DNA of 64,000 bases from Flaccisagitta enflata (GCA_965153355.1 OZ231128.1:24738001-24802000), one strand, 5' to 3'; counted from the stretch's first letter, positions 11,681 to 24,522 are shown. The notes: a model not told the origin generated them from the letters alone. Made by a program: numbers and translations.

Positions 11681-11752
11681 ATGTGACCAACTGACCAGCT
11701 ATTCGACGGACGGGTGAAGCGGAGTGTAGAGTCGCGTCGCATGCGATTGAAA
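11681..11752 (-). mobile_element. Family A copy A2, right part with hairpin end
   Basis: Resumes with the duplicated ATGT, then GACC/GACGG units, GGAGTGTAGAG and a hairpin (11729-11747). The hairpin arms pair if G-T wobbles are allowed. Confidence 0.75.
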
Positions 11753-11957
11753 AAGGAATGGGGCGTTAATTCTTTATAAGTTGAAAGCCTCCAAGCTTTG
11801 AGATTTGCATATTTTGGAAGTGGAAACAATTTTCTTCCTCCTCTGACTTATTGAAACTAGAAACTTAGAAATTCATAGAAAATTTTTGTTTGCTTATGAT
11901 GGTTCATACTCACTTAAAGTTAAACGCGAAAGAAGAGCGTTACCATGCCTTGTTTTT

Positions 11958-12045
11958 TAGTCACGTGCACGCGACTCAAGAACTTGCCGTGTCGGACCGT
12001 CCATCCGTTCGGACTTTTTAGGGTAATTTAAGGTACTTTAAGTTG
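11958..12045 (+). mobile_element. Family A copy A3 (truncated)
   Basis: T run, hairpin AGTCACGTGCACGCGACT (11959-11976, one mismatch), then TTGCCGTGTCGGACCGTCCATCC. The far end is missing. Confidence 0.65.
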
Positions 12046-12613
12046 TAAGGAAGGAAAAAAGGGGGAGGAAGGAAAGGAACAAAGGAAAGGAAGGAAGTAA
12101 GGAGTACGTATGTAGTTGCGTGTATAATTGTGAACACACGACTGTGAGCACACGACTGTTGGCCTGTTGGGCTTATTCTGTAGATATAATTATATGCCGA
12201 ATTTGCCGACCAAAGTTAACGCAAGCACTAATCACAATTACAACATCATAAGGATCGGCTATTCAGATCAGACAAAAAGGCATAGTGGAGTATAGAGTGG
12301 CACGCGCTCGAATTAAGGGGCGAAATTGACGGTTTGTCCTGCTGCATTATCTATTAAAAGGTTACGAAAAAACGGAAGTGGGGGAGGGAGAGACGCAGGC
12401 GAGTTTCACGGTTGTACTCGTTAAGCGATCGAACCGTGCCTCCTGAGGCCCGTTCTGCCAGCCTCATTGGCGCTCAAAAGTGGCCAACGAATGATTTACA
12501 GTCGGTTATATGCAAAGAGCTCTTTGTTTGCCTAGCAACCAAAACACATCATGACCTAAATCCTGACATGGGGCAACGTTGGGGAGGCGAACGTCGATGA
12601 CCTTTAGGCGAAG
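12046..12613. other. Unique non-coding sequence
   Basis: A GGAA-rich stretch (12048-12100), then mixed sequence. No gene recognised. Confidence 0.4.
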
Positions 12614-12614
12614 C

Positions 12615-12706
<92 letters not shown>

Positions 12707-12734
12707 TTGTTGTTGTTGTTGTTGTTGTGGTTGT
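12614..12734. repeat. (GTT)n with GTC interruptions
   Basis: Trinucleotide run, GTT changing to GTC in the middle. Poly-Cys, poly-Val or poly-Thr frames over it are artefacts. Confidence 0.95.
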
Positions 12735-12786
12735 GTTCCTAACTTCTCCTACGCTAAACTCCCTTAACATCCCATCATAAACCGTA

Positions 12787-13397
12787 CTATCTAGCTCATA
12801 AATATACGGACACCTACCCATATTCATAGCAGCTAAACTTCAATATCTAATTGAAAAATGAAAGTAGATCAACAAACTATAACAAAAAATCTTTTATTCA
12901 AGACCAAGCAAAGCTCGGTAGCTCAATCCGTTTAGAAATGAGAGCATTTTGAAGAAAAACTGTCATTTAACCAAAATTGAATTCAAAGATTTTCAATTGA
13001 AATCATTAAATGACAACCTACATAGAAAGAGCTCCCAAATCCAAATAGATTGGCAAAAATCATTCTGCTTGACCTCATTAGATCACATTTTTACCAAACA
13101 TTTTGAATATTGAAAAAATTGGAGGCTGTAGTTAAACATAATGCTCTAAAATTATATAATATCAAAAGAAAACAAAAGAAAAATCAATGACCTTTTGTTG
13201 CCTACTGATAAATAAAGGATACACTGATTTTAGTAAAAAAATCAGAGACCAATCCAATAGAAACTCGTTACAGAAGTTCTTGATAGATCAAAATACCATA
13301 TGATTACTGAAAATGAATTTATTGGGGTATATAATTCATTCAGTGAGTCAAAATGCAAATCTTTATCCAGCTGTCCGTATATTTATGAGCTAGATGG
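12787..13397. mobile_element. 611-bp MITE, mariner-type (family E)
   Basis: Terminal inverted repeats of about 29 bp (CTATCTAGCTCATAAATATA on the left, CCATCTAGCTCATAAATATA as reverse complement on the right) are flanked by TA on both sides (12785-12786 and 13398-13399). The interior is AT-rich and non-coding. A lone end of the same family is at 24488-24522. Confidence 0.85.
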
Positions 13398-13547
13398 TAT
13401 CTCTCTCTCTTTCTCTCTTAACTTGCGGAAATTCTTTGGAAAGACTGAAAGAGGATTTAAGCTTTATGACATTAGAAGAGAAAATGAAAGCCAAGTTAGG
13501 AGATGGCGTGATAAGCCGATGGGGCCTGAGTCCATCGTCAAGCTGAA

Positions 13548-13731
<184 letters not shown>

Positions 13732-14108
13732 AATGCGAAAGTCCCTGCACAGTTTACTCCTTCAGACGCAAAAAGCCATGATGCTTGGTTTACACTAAAC
13801 ATTAGTAACAACCATTTGAGAAAACATTTCAAATTTTTAAGCATGTAATAAACTAATAGTACTAATACGGATACTCGTTTGTTATGAGATTCTAGACTTC
13901 ATTTCTCGTGAAAAGCACTACAAACAATGAAATGAAAAGAAACTTTAAAAAGAGTTGAAGAAGTAGAAGAAGAAAAGTTTCATGAAAAAGCGAATGATGA
14001 TCAGACAGCAAAACAGCAAAAGTTCTCCATCTACTGAGTGACTTTTGATGAACGACTTTACCAGTCGTTTTGTCCATTTGCAGTGCCTACCTATGTGCCC
14101 CGTGTTCT

Positions 14109-14109
<1 letters not shown>

Positions 14110-14140
<31 letters not shown>
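14110..14140. repeat. (TC)n microsatellite
   Basis: Short pure TC run. Confidence 0.9.
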
Positions 14141-14145
<5 letters not shown>

Positions 14146-14383
14146 GGTTCACTGTTATCTTTAGTGGGAGGAATATCATAGGAAAAAAAAAGAAAGGCAA
14201 CTACCGCATTTGACATCACACCAAGAATTGATTGCCAGAGACTCTCTAAGTTGCCTCCTTTATGGGAAGAAAACATTTCCTTATCAGTTTGTATGCGCTT
14301 TTTTTTGTCATGTCATTTTCTCTTTGCATCTCTCCATGACTTTCCCTCCCTCCCCTCTTCCCCCTCTTCTATAAGTCTCTCTC

Positions 14384-14386
<3 letters not shown>

Positions 14387-14445
<59 letters not shown>
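14387..14445. repeat. (CT)n microsatellite
   Basis: Pure CT run preceded by a pyrimidine-rich stretch from 14341. Confidence 0.95.
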
Positions 14446-14447
<2 letters not shown>

Positions 14448-14554
14448 GTAATGGCCCGACAAATGGCAGCAAATTTAAAAAAGAAAGACTAAATTCCATC
14501 TGAAGGAGCTAACGGGAAGAAAAGAGAGCTGCATAACTTCCCTTTGGTCGTTAC

Positions 14555-14593
<39 letters not shown>

Positions 14594-14721
14594 CGTTGTT
14601 GTCGTTGTTGTCGTTGTTGTCGTTGTTGTCGTTGTTGTCGTCGTTGTCGTCGTTGTCGTCGTTGTCGTTGTTGTTGTTGTCGTTGTCGTTGTCGTTGTCG
14701 TCGTCGTCGTCGTCGTCGTCG

Positions 14722-14798
<77 letters not shown>
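14555..14798. repeat. (GTT)n/(GTC)n microsatellite, 244 bp
   Basis: Flanks are pure GTT. The middle alternates GTT and GTC in regular higher-order patterns. Confidence 0.97.
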
Positions 14799-14987
14799 CT
14801 CATGAGTCGCTTGTGTTACTAGCTAAAAGCGTTCCTAATGTTCTCCCCTTTCCTTTCTTTCCTCTCCCGTATCTCATTCTCCTTTCGTCTTTCCTTCCTC
14901 TGCGATATCGAATTCGATATCAAGCAACTTAATCTTACAATTGACATTTATTCCTAAATGTCGAAGAACTCTACACTTTTATGAGGC

Positions 14988-15079
14988 GAAGAAGAAGAAG
15001 AAGAAGAAGAAGAAGAAGAAGAAGAAGAAGAAGAAGAAGAAGAAGAAGAAGAAGAAGAAGAAGAAGAAGAAGAAGAAGA
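14988..15079. repeat. (GAA)n microsatellite
   Basis: Uninterrupted GAA, followed by a purine-rich stretch to about 15270. Confidence 0.97.
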
Positions 15080-15672
15080 TGATGAGAAAGAAGAACAAGA
15101 TTAAGAAGCAGGAGATGAAAAAGAGAAGAAAAAAAAAGATAGGAAAGAACTAAAAATGAGGTCGTCAAGGTGGAGGAAGAGCAATGGATAGGAAAAGAAA
15201 AAATAAATCTAGTGAAAAAAAGACAGACAAGAGAAAGTGGAAGAAAAAAAAAGAAAAAAAAAACAACCAACCGAAGGCTGAAGGAGATTGTAGCAAGGAA
15301 AAGGAGGATTTTAGAACTATAAATAGGCGGATGTAAATTCAGGCCCAAAGCGAAAAGAACGAAGGACGGATCAGAGGGGGAAAAAGAGAGCACATGTACG
15401 TTGATGCGTCCTCAGCGTTTCATGAAAGTTGTCGTCAGGTTAGCTGAAAAAGAACTGTCATTTTCGAAATACAGGTAACTTGGCACTAGCACTGAAAAAG
15501 AAACTTGACTTGAAGTATGAGCCTCGAAACAAAAGACTAGGGTAAAGAAAATATTATATAGAGACAAGAAATAATAAACAAGACATGAGATAGGAAGTGC
15601 CATGGGGAAAAATACTGAAGCAATAGTCCAAGAAAATGAAGGAAGGGAAGATGGAAGCTGGTGAACAAGTAA

Positions 15673-15926
15673 ACAAGCCCAAGAGGGCAACAGTCGCGTG
15701 CGTCTGGAAATGACAAACAAAAGGCTGCGCCATATGTATTGATACAATGTCGATACAATGTCGATACGATATCGATACGATACCGATACAATATCGATAC
15801 AATACAATACCCAAAATACCCTAAAATACCCAAAAATACCCACTTTTCAACTCAAGCGTGACGGACGGACCAACGGACCGACGGACGGACAAAGCCTCTT
15901 ATAGAGTTGCGTGTCCGCAACTAAAA
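15673..15926 (-). mobile_element. Family A copy A4
   Basis: Hairpin end AGTTGCGTGTCCGCAACT at 15905-15922. Both arms differ from the common form by paired changes that preserve base pairing. GGAC/GACC units lie left of it. The centre is a different decamer minisatellite, TCGATACAAT (15739-15812). Confidence 0.75.
15739..15812. repeat. 10-bp minisatellite (TCGATACAAT)n
   Basis: About seven copies inside family A copy A4. Confidence 0.85.
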
Positions 15927-16334
15927 AACACGGAAATATGAGGGAATGAAAAGAAGGAAGCTAAGTAGGAATAGAGGGAGGGATGTAGGGAGGAACAAAA
16001 AAGAAGAAGGTAGGAAGAAAGAGAGAAAAAAAAATGAAGGTTGGATGGTAGGACGGTGGCCACTAGCAAGCAAGGAAGGAGAAGAGAAAGTAGGGAAGAA
16101 GTTGTGAAGATAAAAAAAGAGGGACAAAATGAAGCAGGAAAGAAGTAAAGCAAAGAGGCGGGAAGAAAAGGGCGGAAGAGGGCTTAAAACTTGTACTCGA
16201 TGACTGACGGGGTCGATCCCGGGATATCCCCGGGGAGATTCATGGGCTGAATATGGAACTCAAAACTGACCTTCAGGGCGTCTGAAAACATCACGTGATA
16301 CACGGCCGGGGCTTTAAAATGATGCCTCACATGA

Positions 16335-17224
<890 letters not shown>

Positions 17225-17461
17225 TTAGAGCCAAACGTGGGCATTGTGGAATGAATACTTTAGTCTCAGGCTTCCCTCAGGCTGTGGTGGTTCCTCCTCT
17301 ATAAGTATAAGTGCGGTGTGCCTGTTTCTAAGACACAAGAAACTTGATATCGTTCGTACCTGCCCCTGTTGCAAGTGCTGTGCCGATATCAGTCTGTCGA
17401 TATCTGTCGTTCTGCTGTGCTTTAATATAGAATCTGTTATATCAATCACATTCTCCACCAT
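17225..17461 (-). other. Coding-like open frame, unrecognised (78 codons)
   Basis: The minus-strand frame starts MVENVIDITDSIL and has protein-like composition. A possible donor, CAG|GTACGA, occurs after QHLQQGQ. An in-frame stop lies just upstream of the ATG and no clear partner exon is seen. It might be an exon or a repeat-derived fragment. I do not recognise the product. Confidence 0.25.
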
Positions 17462-17823
17462 TTTTCAGCTGTTTTTGTCAGTTTGTCTTTATAAGTATGC
17501 CCTTCTTCAAATAAAACTACCGAATTTTCCAATTCACATTTTCATTTTGGTGCCAGGCACACTAACATGGAAGTACATTGTTAGGTGTAAAACTGAAGAT
17601 CAACAAGTCCTTCTGGGCCTTTGCCAAATTCAGGAAGTAAGAAAAAGTAAATGAACGTATGAATAAAAGAGGATTCGGAGGAGAAAGAAGAGGAAGAAGA
17701 GCATGAGGAGAAGGAAGAGGAGGAAGAGGGAGAGGATGTTTTTATCATGGATCACATAAATCAGATTTGACAACGCGGCGTTAGTGGAAAGTGAGGTAAT
17801 GGAAACAGGATCATGAAAAAAAG

Positions 17824-17940
<117 letters not shown>

Positions 17941-17989
17941 CAACGAGAGAGTCAGAGAGTAAACGAGAGCCATAGAAATAAAGAGACGA

Positions 17990-18080
17990 AAGGGGTTGTC
18001 GCATTGGGCGTATTATCTAGATATCATCGAGATATTTCCTATGTAAGATCTCGATAATGTTCCCAATGCGACAACCCCTT
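17990..18080. mobile_element. 91-bp hairpin element
   Basis: Perfect 19-bp inverted ends AAGGGGTTGTCGCATTGGG, with further partial pairing inside (ATTATC...GAGAT). It lies between a GA and a GACA repeat. This is a minimal MITE or structured hairpin; no second copy is seen in the window. Confidence 0.65.
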
Positions 18081-18109
18081 AAGACAGTCGGAGTCAAGGG
18101 GCCAGACAA

Positions 18110-18260
18110 AAACAGAATGACAGAGAATCAGAGAGACTAAAGATTCTGAGGCATAGAGGCAGAGAGGCAGAGAGACAGAGAGACATAGAGACAGAGTCAG
18201 AGAGTAGAGATAAAGAGACCGAAAGACGAAGACCGAGAGACAGAGAGACAGAGAGTGAAT
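18110..18260. repeat. Degenerate (AGAGAC)n repeat
   Basis: GAGACAGAGAG-type units with many variants. Confidence 0.75.
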
Positions 18261-18349
18261 GGAAATGCAATAAAGGGATTCGCTGGTGGAAATGAATTTC
18301 AATGTGGAGCGTGGAGGAGCTTATCTTTTCTTCTCTCACGCACCTTGAG

Positions 18350-18470
18350 CACATCTGCGCATGAAAATGCACATGCTCGCACGCTTAATGCACACGCATG
18401 AAGCATGCACCATGAGTACATCTACGCATAAGCTCGCACGTTCAATGCGAATGTATGATGCATGTTGGGT
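18350..18470. repeat. Two-copy tandem duplication (~60 bp) rich in GCATG
   Basis: GAGCACATCTGCGCAT... and GAGTACATCTACGCAT... are followed by similar GCTCGCACG...AATGC segments. Confidence 0.6.
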
Positions 18471-19365
18471 TATGATAATTCGTATTTAGTCTTGCGGGTA
18501 TTTTCATGTTCACTCCGCATATCAGCATAGGCCTTTTTAGGGTAACAGTTAAACCCTCGAGACGGCAATTTGACTACTTCTACACTTCCGGGCTTCATGA
18601 CAGCAGACAACGAGTCAATAACAAGCATGTTTTTTTGGTACATATGCAGATATGGATACACGTGGATTGTTTGTATCCGGATTATGCTTATCACTCCTAT
18701 GACTTTGAGCTTGGGGGTAGATTAGTCTTAGTTATTTTTCTTTAATAAACTTTTTGTTGACCATTGATTGTCCATCATTGTCCTCGATGACGTCATTAAT
18801 GTTGACGGTGTAAAGTACATCTTTTTTTTTTAATCAATTTTTCATTACGGCCTTTCCTTCTTTTTCTTTCCAGCTAAAAAGTCGTCGAATCGTGACTGAA
18901 AAGTCTGACAGGCGAAGAGAAAGAAAAAAAAGTAATAAAAAAGTCAAAAAGCGTACAAAGATCAAAGGCGGGATCTCTCTCTCTCTCCTCTTTCTCTCTC
19001 TCTCGTCCTTATGCTGCGGGCAATGTCCTTGTTTTTTGATTCATTAGAGGTCAACGCGATCTTTGGGAAGGGGATATGAAAATGTTGTTATCATGATGAC
19101 GCGACTGCAAAAAGTGATTTTGTAAATGTTCCAACACATTAGTCTCAGATTCGCCGTTGGCTGCTTGGTTGTTATACCGCTAATATCGAGTCATCACTTT
19201 TCCCAGAACACTGTTCTAATAAACGCTATTCCTTTTCCCTTCAGAAGACTCGGCTTATGAAAACGACTGAATGGTGTCCAAAAAAGACTGGGTGGTGTGT
19301 AAATTCATGCCTTATGATATGAAGTTTTGTCTTGTTCATTCACTCTATCACGCTGCTTTATCATT
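18471..19365. other. Unique sequence, no gene recognised
   Basis: Several short open frames without motifs or splice support; a TC patch at 18976-19003. Confidence 0.4.
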
Positions 19366-19413
19366 CTTTCTTTCTTCCTTCCTTTCTAACTGTCTTTCTT
19401 TCTTTCTTTACAA

Positions 19414-19484
<71 letters not shown>

Positions 19485-19527
19485 GCTTTCTTGCTTCCTT
19501 TCTTTCATTCTTTCATTCCTTCATTCT
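19366..19527. repeat. (TTTC)n microsatellite
   Basis: Tetranucleotide run directly abutting the T5GGGCAGC end of family B copy B1. Confidence 0.95.
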
Positions 19528-19530
19528 TTT

Positions 19531-20061
19531 TGGGCAGCGGCCCCAAAGGGGACGAAGTCCTGTAGAACACAGGGGACTTTCGTTTGTTTATCCATCCGTC
19601 CGTTGGTTCGTTCGTCCCCCCCCAGGCCCTCTCAGGCGTGAAATCTGCCCTCTTAGGCCTAAAATCTGCCCTCTCAGACCTGAAATCTGCCCTCTCAGGC
19701 CTTGAATCTGCTCTCTCAGGCCTGAAATTTGCCCTTTCAGGCCTGAAACCTGCCTGTCAGGATTTAAATCTGTCCTCTCAGGCCTGAAATTTGCCCTTTC
19801 AGATTCAAGGCCTGAGAGAGCAGATTTAAGGCCTGAGAAGATAGATTTTAGGCCTGAGATGGCAGATTTCAGGCCTGAGAGGGCCTGGGGGGGGGCGGAT
19901 GGACGGACGGACGAACGGACGGATAAGCGAACGAAAGTCCCCTGTGTTTTACAGGACTTCATCCCCTTCGGGGCCGCTGCCCTGCCTCTCATTCCGATTT
20001 ACAACCATGCAAAGCAGGGTGGCGGGTATCGCTGACCACATATTGCCCTTGGGCGACCTGT
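19531..20061 (-). mobile_element. Family B element, copy B1
   Basis: Starts TGGGCAGCGGCCCCAAAGG and ends ...GGGCGACCTGTT. About 50-bp inner inverted repeats (CAGCGGCCCC..GTCCTGTA..ACAGGGGACTTTCG) surround a 21-bp minisatellite with the motif CTCAGGCCTGAAATCTGCC. This minisatellite itself reverses orientation near 19800. Beyond the right inner repeat is the conserved tail GGGTATCGCTGACCACATATTGCCC. Non-coding. Confidence 0.8.
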
Positions 20062-20083
20062 TCTTTTTCTCTTTCTTTCTTTT

Positions 20084-20119
<36 letters not shown>

Positions 20120-20123
20120 TTTT

Positions 20124-20203
<80 letters not shown>

Positions 20204-20205
20204 TT
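20062..20205. repeat. (TTTC)n microsatellite
   Basis: Pure TTTC directly adjoining the other end of B1, so B1 appears to lie inside a single TTTC tract. Confidence 0.95.
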
Positions 20206-20301
20206 CTATTCTCGTCTTTTCTCTTATTTTCTTTTCTTTTCTTTACTATTCTTTTCCTTTCTTTTCTTTCAACAAACCTCCCCTAATAAAAGCGAACTCA
20301 C

Positions 20302-20467
20302 CACTGAGGATTCCATTTTTCTCGTTGGGCGGATTCCAGGTGACGCGAAACTCTTCGTGCGTAATTTCGCGGAATGACGTCACTTCCGGTTTTCCGGGAA
20401 GTCCTTCGCCGGTGTAACACGTTACCGAAGCCCAAGGACCGCTGCCTAAACCATTCCGAGCCGCCAC
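20302..20467 (-). CDS. Ig/FN3 protein, exon 6 of those seen: end of FN3-2, start of FN3-3
   Basis: The acceptor CCCTCGACAG precedes the exon; the donor GTGAGT follows in phase 1. The 55 codons begin VAARNGLGSGPWAS, the typical G strand ending of an FN3 domain (A-x-N-x-x-G-x-G-P-x-S). The linker GEGLPGKPEV follows, and then the B-strand and C-strand start of FN3-3 with its tryptophan (VTWNPP). The last split codon follows NGILS, the usual position of the loop before the C' strand in FN3 domains (NG..xG). The next exon should begin with two bases completing a glycine and encode the rest of FN3-3. I did not find it in the downstream 20 kb, so a long intron is likely. Confidence 0.9.
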
Positions 20468-21000
20468 CTGTCGAGGGTTGGGGGGTGATGGGTGGGTGGG
20501 GGAGTAAATGGAAAATTGGGTGGGAGTACATGAGTTTAATTCAGAGGCGAAATACTACGAAGCACCGAAGGGCCGACATCCTGTAGTTTGGAAAAAAGTC
20601 GAAGAATACCTTCGGCTTTTTGAGACCTACGGCGTAATTGGATTTTCCCTTTTTCTCATGAAGCGTTTGGGAAAGTTGGCCTGCTTTTCGGGCCGAATGG
20701 GACTACGTATGAAATTAATAGCTAAGAAAGAACTAATTCTCCTCTTTCAGATGACGCCAAGCAGAATTCTGTGCGATCAATAGTTTTGGAGCTATGGTTT
20801 TTAAAATCTTTTTTTATTTTTTCGCACTTTTTCTTTTTTTTCCCAAAGATCAATATTTTTCATTGATCCTGATTTTGGGCCCTATGTAACATGAAAAAAA
20901 GAGACAAAATGACACTAGCATTCAAATCACTTGCATTTTACCCGGCTTGCTCATACTCTGTCTGTCTGACTGCCTGACTGTCTGTCGGTCTGTCCATGTG

Positions 21001-21003
<3 letters not shown>

Positions 21004-21075
<72 letters not shown>

Positions 21076-21232
21076 GTCTCTTTCTCTGTCTCTCTCTGTC
21101 TGTCTCTTTCTCTGTCTCTCTCTGTCTCTCTTTCTGTCTTTGTCTCTGTCTCTCTTGTCTCTGTCTCTTGTCTCTTGTCTCTCTTGTCTCTCTTGTCTCT
21201 CTCTTGTTTCTCTTTTGTCTCTCTCTTTCTCT

Positions 21233-21267
<35 letters not shown>

Positions 21268-21298
21268 TCCTCATTCTCATCTCTCTCTCTCTCTCTCT
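21004..21298. repeat. (TC)n/(TGTC)n microsatellite
   Basis: Pure TC core (21013-21071) followed by TCTG, TCTT variants and further TC. Confidence 0.95.
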
Positions 21299-21345
21299 GT
21301 TTTTCCCAGCATTTACGACTTTTTTCCTACATTCTCATTCTCATT

Positions 21346-21386
<41 letters not shown>

Positions 21387-21418
21387 TCCCAGCATTTACG
21401 ACTTTTTTCCTACGGCGA
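21280..21418. repeat. Direct duplication of TC run plus 35-bp unique tail
   Basis: The unit (TC)n-GTTTTTCCCAGCATTTACGA-CTTTTTTCCTAC occurs twice in a row (ending at 21330 and 21412), with (ATTCTC)n between. This suggests unequal exchange within the microsatellite. Confidence 0.85.
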
Positions 21419-21995
21419 TTAGCTGCCTTTATTGGTAGAGAGGAAAAGAGAAAAGGCAATGAACGAGTGGCTGAGGAGAAGTATGGAGCAGTGTGCCGTT
21501 GAGGTAGTGCTCAGTACTTCATTCTCATTTTCTCTTTCAGCACTGTAGATAGAAAGGGGAGATAGAGAAAGAGAAAGGGGAGATAGATATAATAGATAGA
21601 TATAATAGGGGAAGGATAAAGCAAGAGGATGAGAATGATGAAAAAAGTCAGTGTAGGCGCGTGAGATCACCTTCCATGGTGGTTGGTTGCTACCTAGAGA
21701 ACATGTCGTTCCAACTGTCATATAAAGTGGAAGTAGCGTTCTCATGTTTGATGAAGCAGCTTAAAAGTGTCTTGCTGCACGTCGGTGGAGTTTATGTCAG
21801 GAAAGGAAAAACGAGTGAGAATGGATGAGGAGCCTCAACCCGTTGTCATTGCTACATAGATGTTTTCTAGATGATATGACTCGGTATAAAAATTTTCAGG
21901 TTTCAGTCCTTTATTCACTTTGTAGGATAGAAAATGTTGAAAAGAAATTGAATGTGAAGGAAAAGTCAAACATCAGACGCCATCTAGGCATAGTA

Positions 21996-22164
21996 CAGTT
22001 ACATCCCCGCCATAATGGACGCAAGAGTAAGAAAAATCCGCCTATAATGAATACAAAATGTTGGTCTCTATGGACTATTTCTATCAATTTCCTAAGTTGA
22101 CAAAAATATAATCTGCCCATAATAAGTAATTCTTTTTACATCTGTTGTTGCAGGGGTTCAACTG
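21996..22164. mobile_element. 169-bp pogo/Tigger-like MITE
   Basis: Ends TACAGTTACATCCCCGCC and, in reverse complement, TACAGTTGAACCCCTGCA. TA duplicates are at 21994-21995 and 22165-22166. It lies in the large intron of the Ig/FN3 gene. A similar element is at 50093-50252. Confidence 0.75.
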
Positions 22165-22629
22165 TATTTATTTCGGGGGGGGGGGGAAAGGAATAGAAAG
22201 GGCTAGAAAGGCGTAAATACGTCTGAGCAAAACCATTAAATCGATTTCATCCGGTTTTGATCATGTTTTGATGGATCCGACCCGGCAGTAGCTCTTTCTA
22301 ATGGGTGGCTGATACCTCTCTAGGCGGTTCGGCAGCTGGACGGTCGCCGCGCTTGTCCGTTAGTGAACAAGGGTTTGTGTTCAGTGACTGTTCACTGCCC
22401 TTGTCCACATGCCAATAAGGCAATAACTAATACCAGTTGAACACCTGTTCCTTCGTGTACCGAGACTGTTACAAACACCATTTCCAGGGATTTTTTTGTC
22501 TGCATCAAAAATGAAATGGAAAAGTTGCCTTTTCCGTCCTCAGACTTCACTCAGGAGTACAATTTATCTCATCTGTAAATATAAGGCACAATTGTGCACA
22601 AACGACTCTAGCAGGAAGCACCACCGAGG

Positions 22630-22743
<114 letters not shown>

Positions 22744-23457
22744 TGAGCAAAATATCATGGCCCAGGAATTCCCAGGAACGATTCCATTGAAAACTGAGGC
22801 AAATAATTTTGTGTTCTCTTTTTACGACATCGTTAGAAAATCGATAAAAGTAGAAAGAGGTGGAGGAGGTGGAGGAGGTGGAGGACGGGGTGAAAGAGCA
22901 GAAGATGGAGGAACTGACGGAGGAAATTAAAAAGAGAAAGAAAGGAGAAGGGTTGTTGAAAGGGCAGTAGCTATAGTAGCTTAAAAGAAGAGAGTGTTCA
23001 CAGCCTCAGATGTTGGACGATTACGCGGATGTCGTTTTACGCAGACAAAATAATTTTTTTGTAAAAAAGGGTATTTATCAATTAGTCTCAAAGGGTGCAC
23101 CTTTTAAGCGCGACTAGACCTCAGATGCTCACAGAGCTACAAATGGAAGAAAACATGGGTGATACAGTATCACATCATGCATCAGTTAAAAAAATACATT
23201 AAAGATGAGGAAAGGGGAGATACTAATAGGGAAACCCAATCGTTTGCAGTATCACAAAAAGTGTAAATGGCAGAATGAGGTGGAAAAGTATGAGAATGAG
23301 ACGAAGGGGAAGAGCTGGAAGTTTTAACTAGACGAAAAGAGGAAAAACAGACTGAGAGGGAAAGCGAATAAAAAGCAGTATCACAAGAGGCAGATGTGAG
23401 ACTAGACGAGAGGAGGAAAAAGAGGAGATAAAGACTGAGAGAAAAAACGAATATTAC

Positions 23458-23706
23458 CGGTCGCCCGAGGGAATTAAGTGGTTAGCCATACTCTTTACCC
23501 AGGATTTATCTGAGGCCTTAAAGGGCTTATTCCAGGTCTTAAAAGGCTGATTAGAGGTATCAAAAGACTGATTTGAGATCTAAGAAGGCTAGGGGGTGGG
23601 CATACACGAATAAAAGAATTAATGGAAGAATGGACAAACAGATGGACAAACAGAAGTCGGGCTGTGTCCCACAAGACTTCGTCCCCTTTTGGGGCCGCTG
23701 CCCAAA
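23458..23706 (+). mobile_element. Family B copy B6 (internally deleted)
   Basis: Left end CCGGTCGCCCGAGGG, a few GGCCTTAAAAGGCTGAT units, then the right inner repeat and the terminus GGGGCCGCTGCCCAAAAAA. The left inner repeat is missing. Confidence 0.7.
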
Positions 23707-23836
23707 AAAGCCAGATCACACAAAAGGTGGAAACGGCGTCTGCTAACGACATTGATGGAAGTTTGCACAGAAATGCGTTTGGTAGGAAGGATCAAAAGAA
23801 GGAAAAAGTATTCGTAGGCACCACCTGGGAGAATGG

Positions 23837-24056
<220 letters not shown>

Positions 24057-24143
24057 AATATGAGCCAGATCAGCCTGGCTTAAGAAAATTCCCACACCCA
24101 GCCTCTATCCACCCAGCGACCACCCCAAAAGACTCAAATCGCC

Positions 24144-24275
<132 letters not shown>

Positions 24276-24288
24276 CAATGTTGTTTAC

Positions 24289-24416
24289 CTGTATGAGATA
24301 ATTGGTGTAGACTTCGAGGCCTTCCAGCAGATGTTGTTTGGCTTCCATGTTGGTGATTGGAGTCTCTCTTAACGGGCCTTTGATCGTCTGCAAGGCCTTG
24401 TACCGGATCACAAATC
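24289..24416 (-). CDS. Ig/FN3 protein, exon 5: middle of FN3-2
   Basis: Acceptor CTGTCATAG, donor CAG|GTAAAC. The exon begins with two bases that complete the glycine split at the previous exon, giving ELKGFVIRYKAL, a classical FN3 C' strand (G-x-x-I-x-Y). It then covers the C'-E region (ITNMEAKQHLLEGLEVYTNYLIQ), in which L-x-x-L-x-x-x-T-x-Y is the FN3 E-F signature. It ends in phase 0, and the next exon continues with VAARNG. Length (128 bp) and phase agree with neighbours on both sides. Confidence 0.92.
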
Positions 24417-24487
24417 CTATGACAGAAAATTGGAAGAAATCGTCATGATGGATTCAATGCTGCATGTTGTAGATAATCTAGATGATA

Positions 24488-24522
24488 CCATCTAGCTCAT
24501 AGATTTACGGACAGCTGGAAAA
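24488..24522. mobile_element. Lone end of family E MITE
   Basis: TA then CCATCTAGCTCATAGATTTA, matching the ends of the element at 12787-13397. The partner end was not found nearby. Confidence 0.6.

Noticed and set aside
16205-16235. tRNA-like B box (GGGGTCGATCCCGGG)
   Set aside because: No A box or cloverleaf pairing around it; it is a short self-complementary CCCGGG segment.
16196-16320. Possible next FN3 exon (frame VYHVMFSDALK then GTCAGT)
   Set aside because: The start phase would be 2, whereas the previous exon needs phase 1, and no FN3 tryptophan or tyrosine motif is present.
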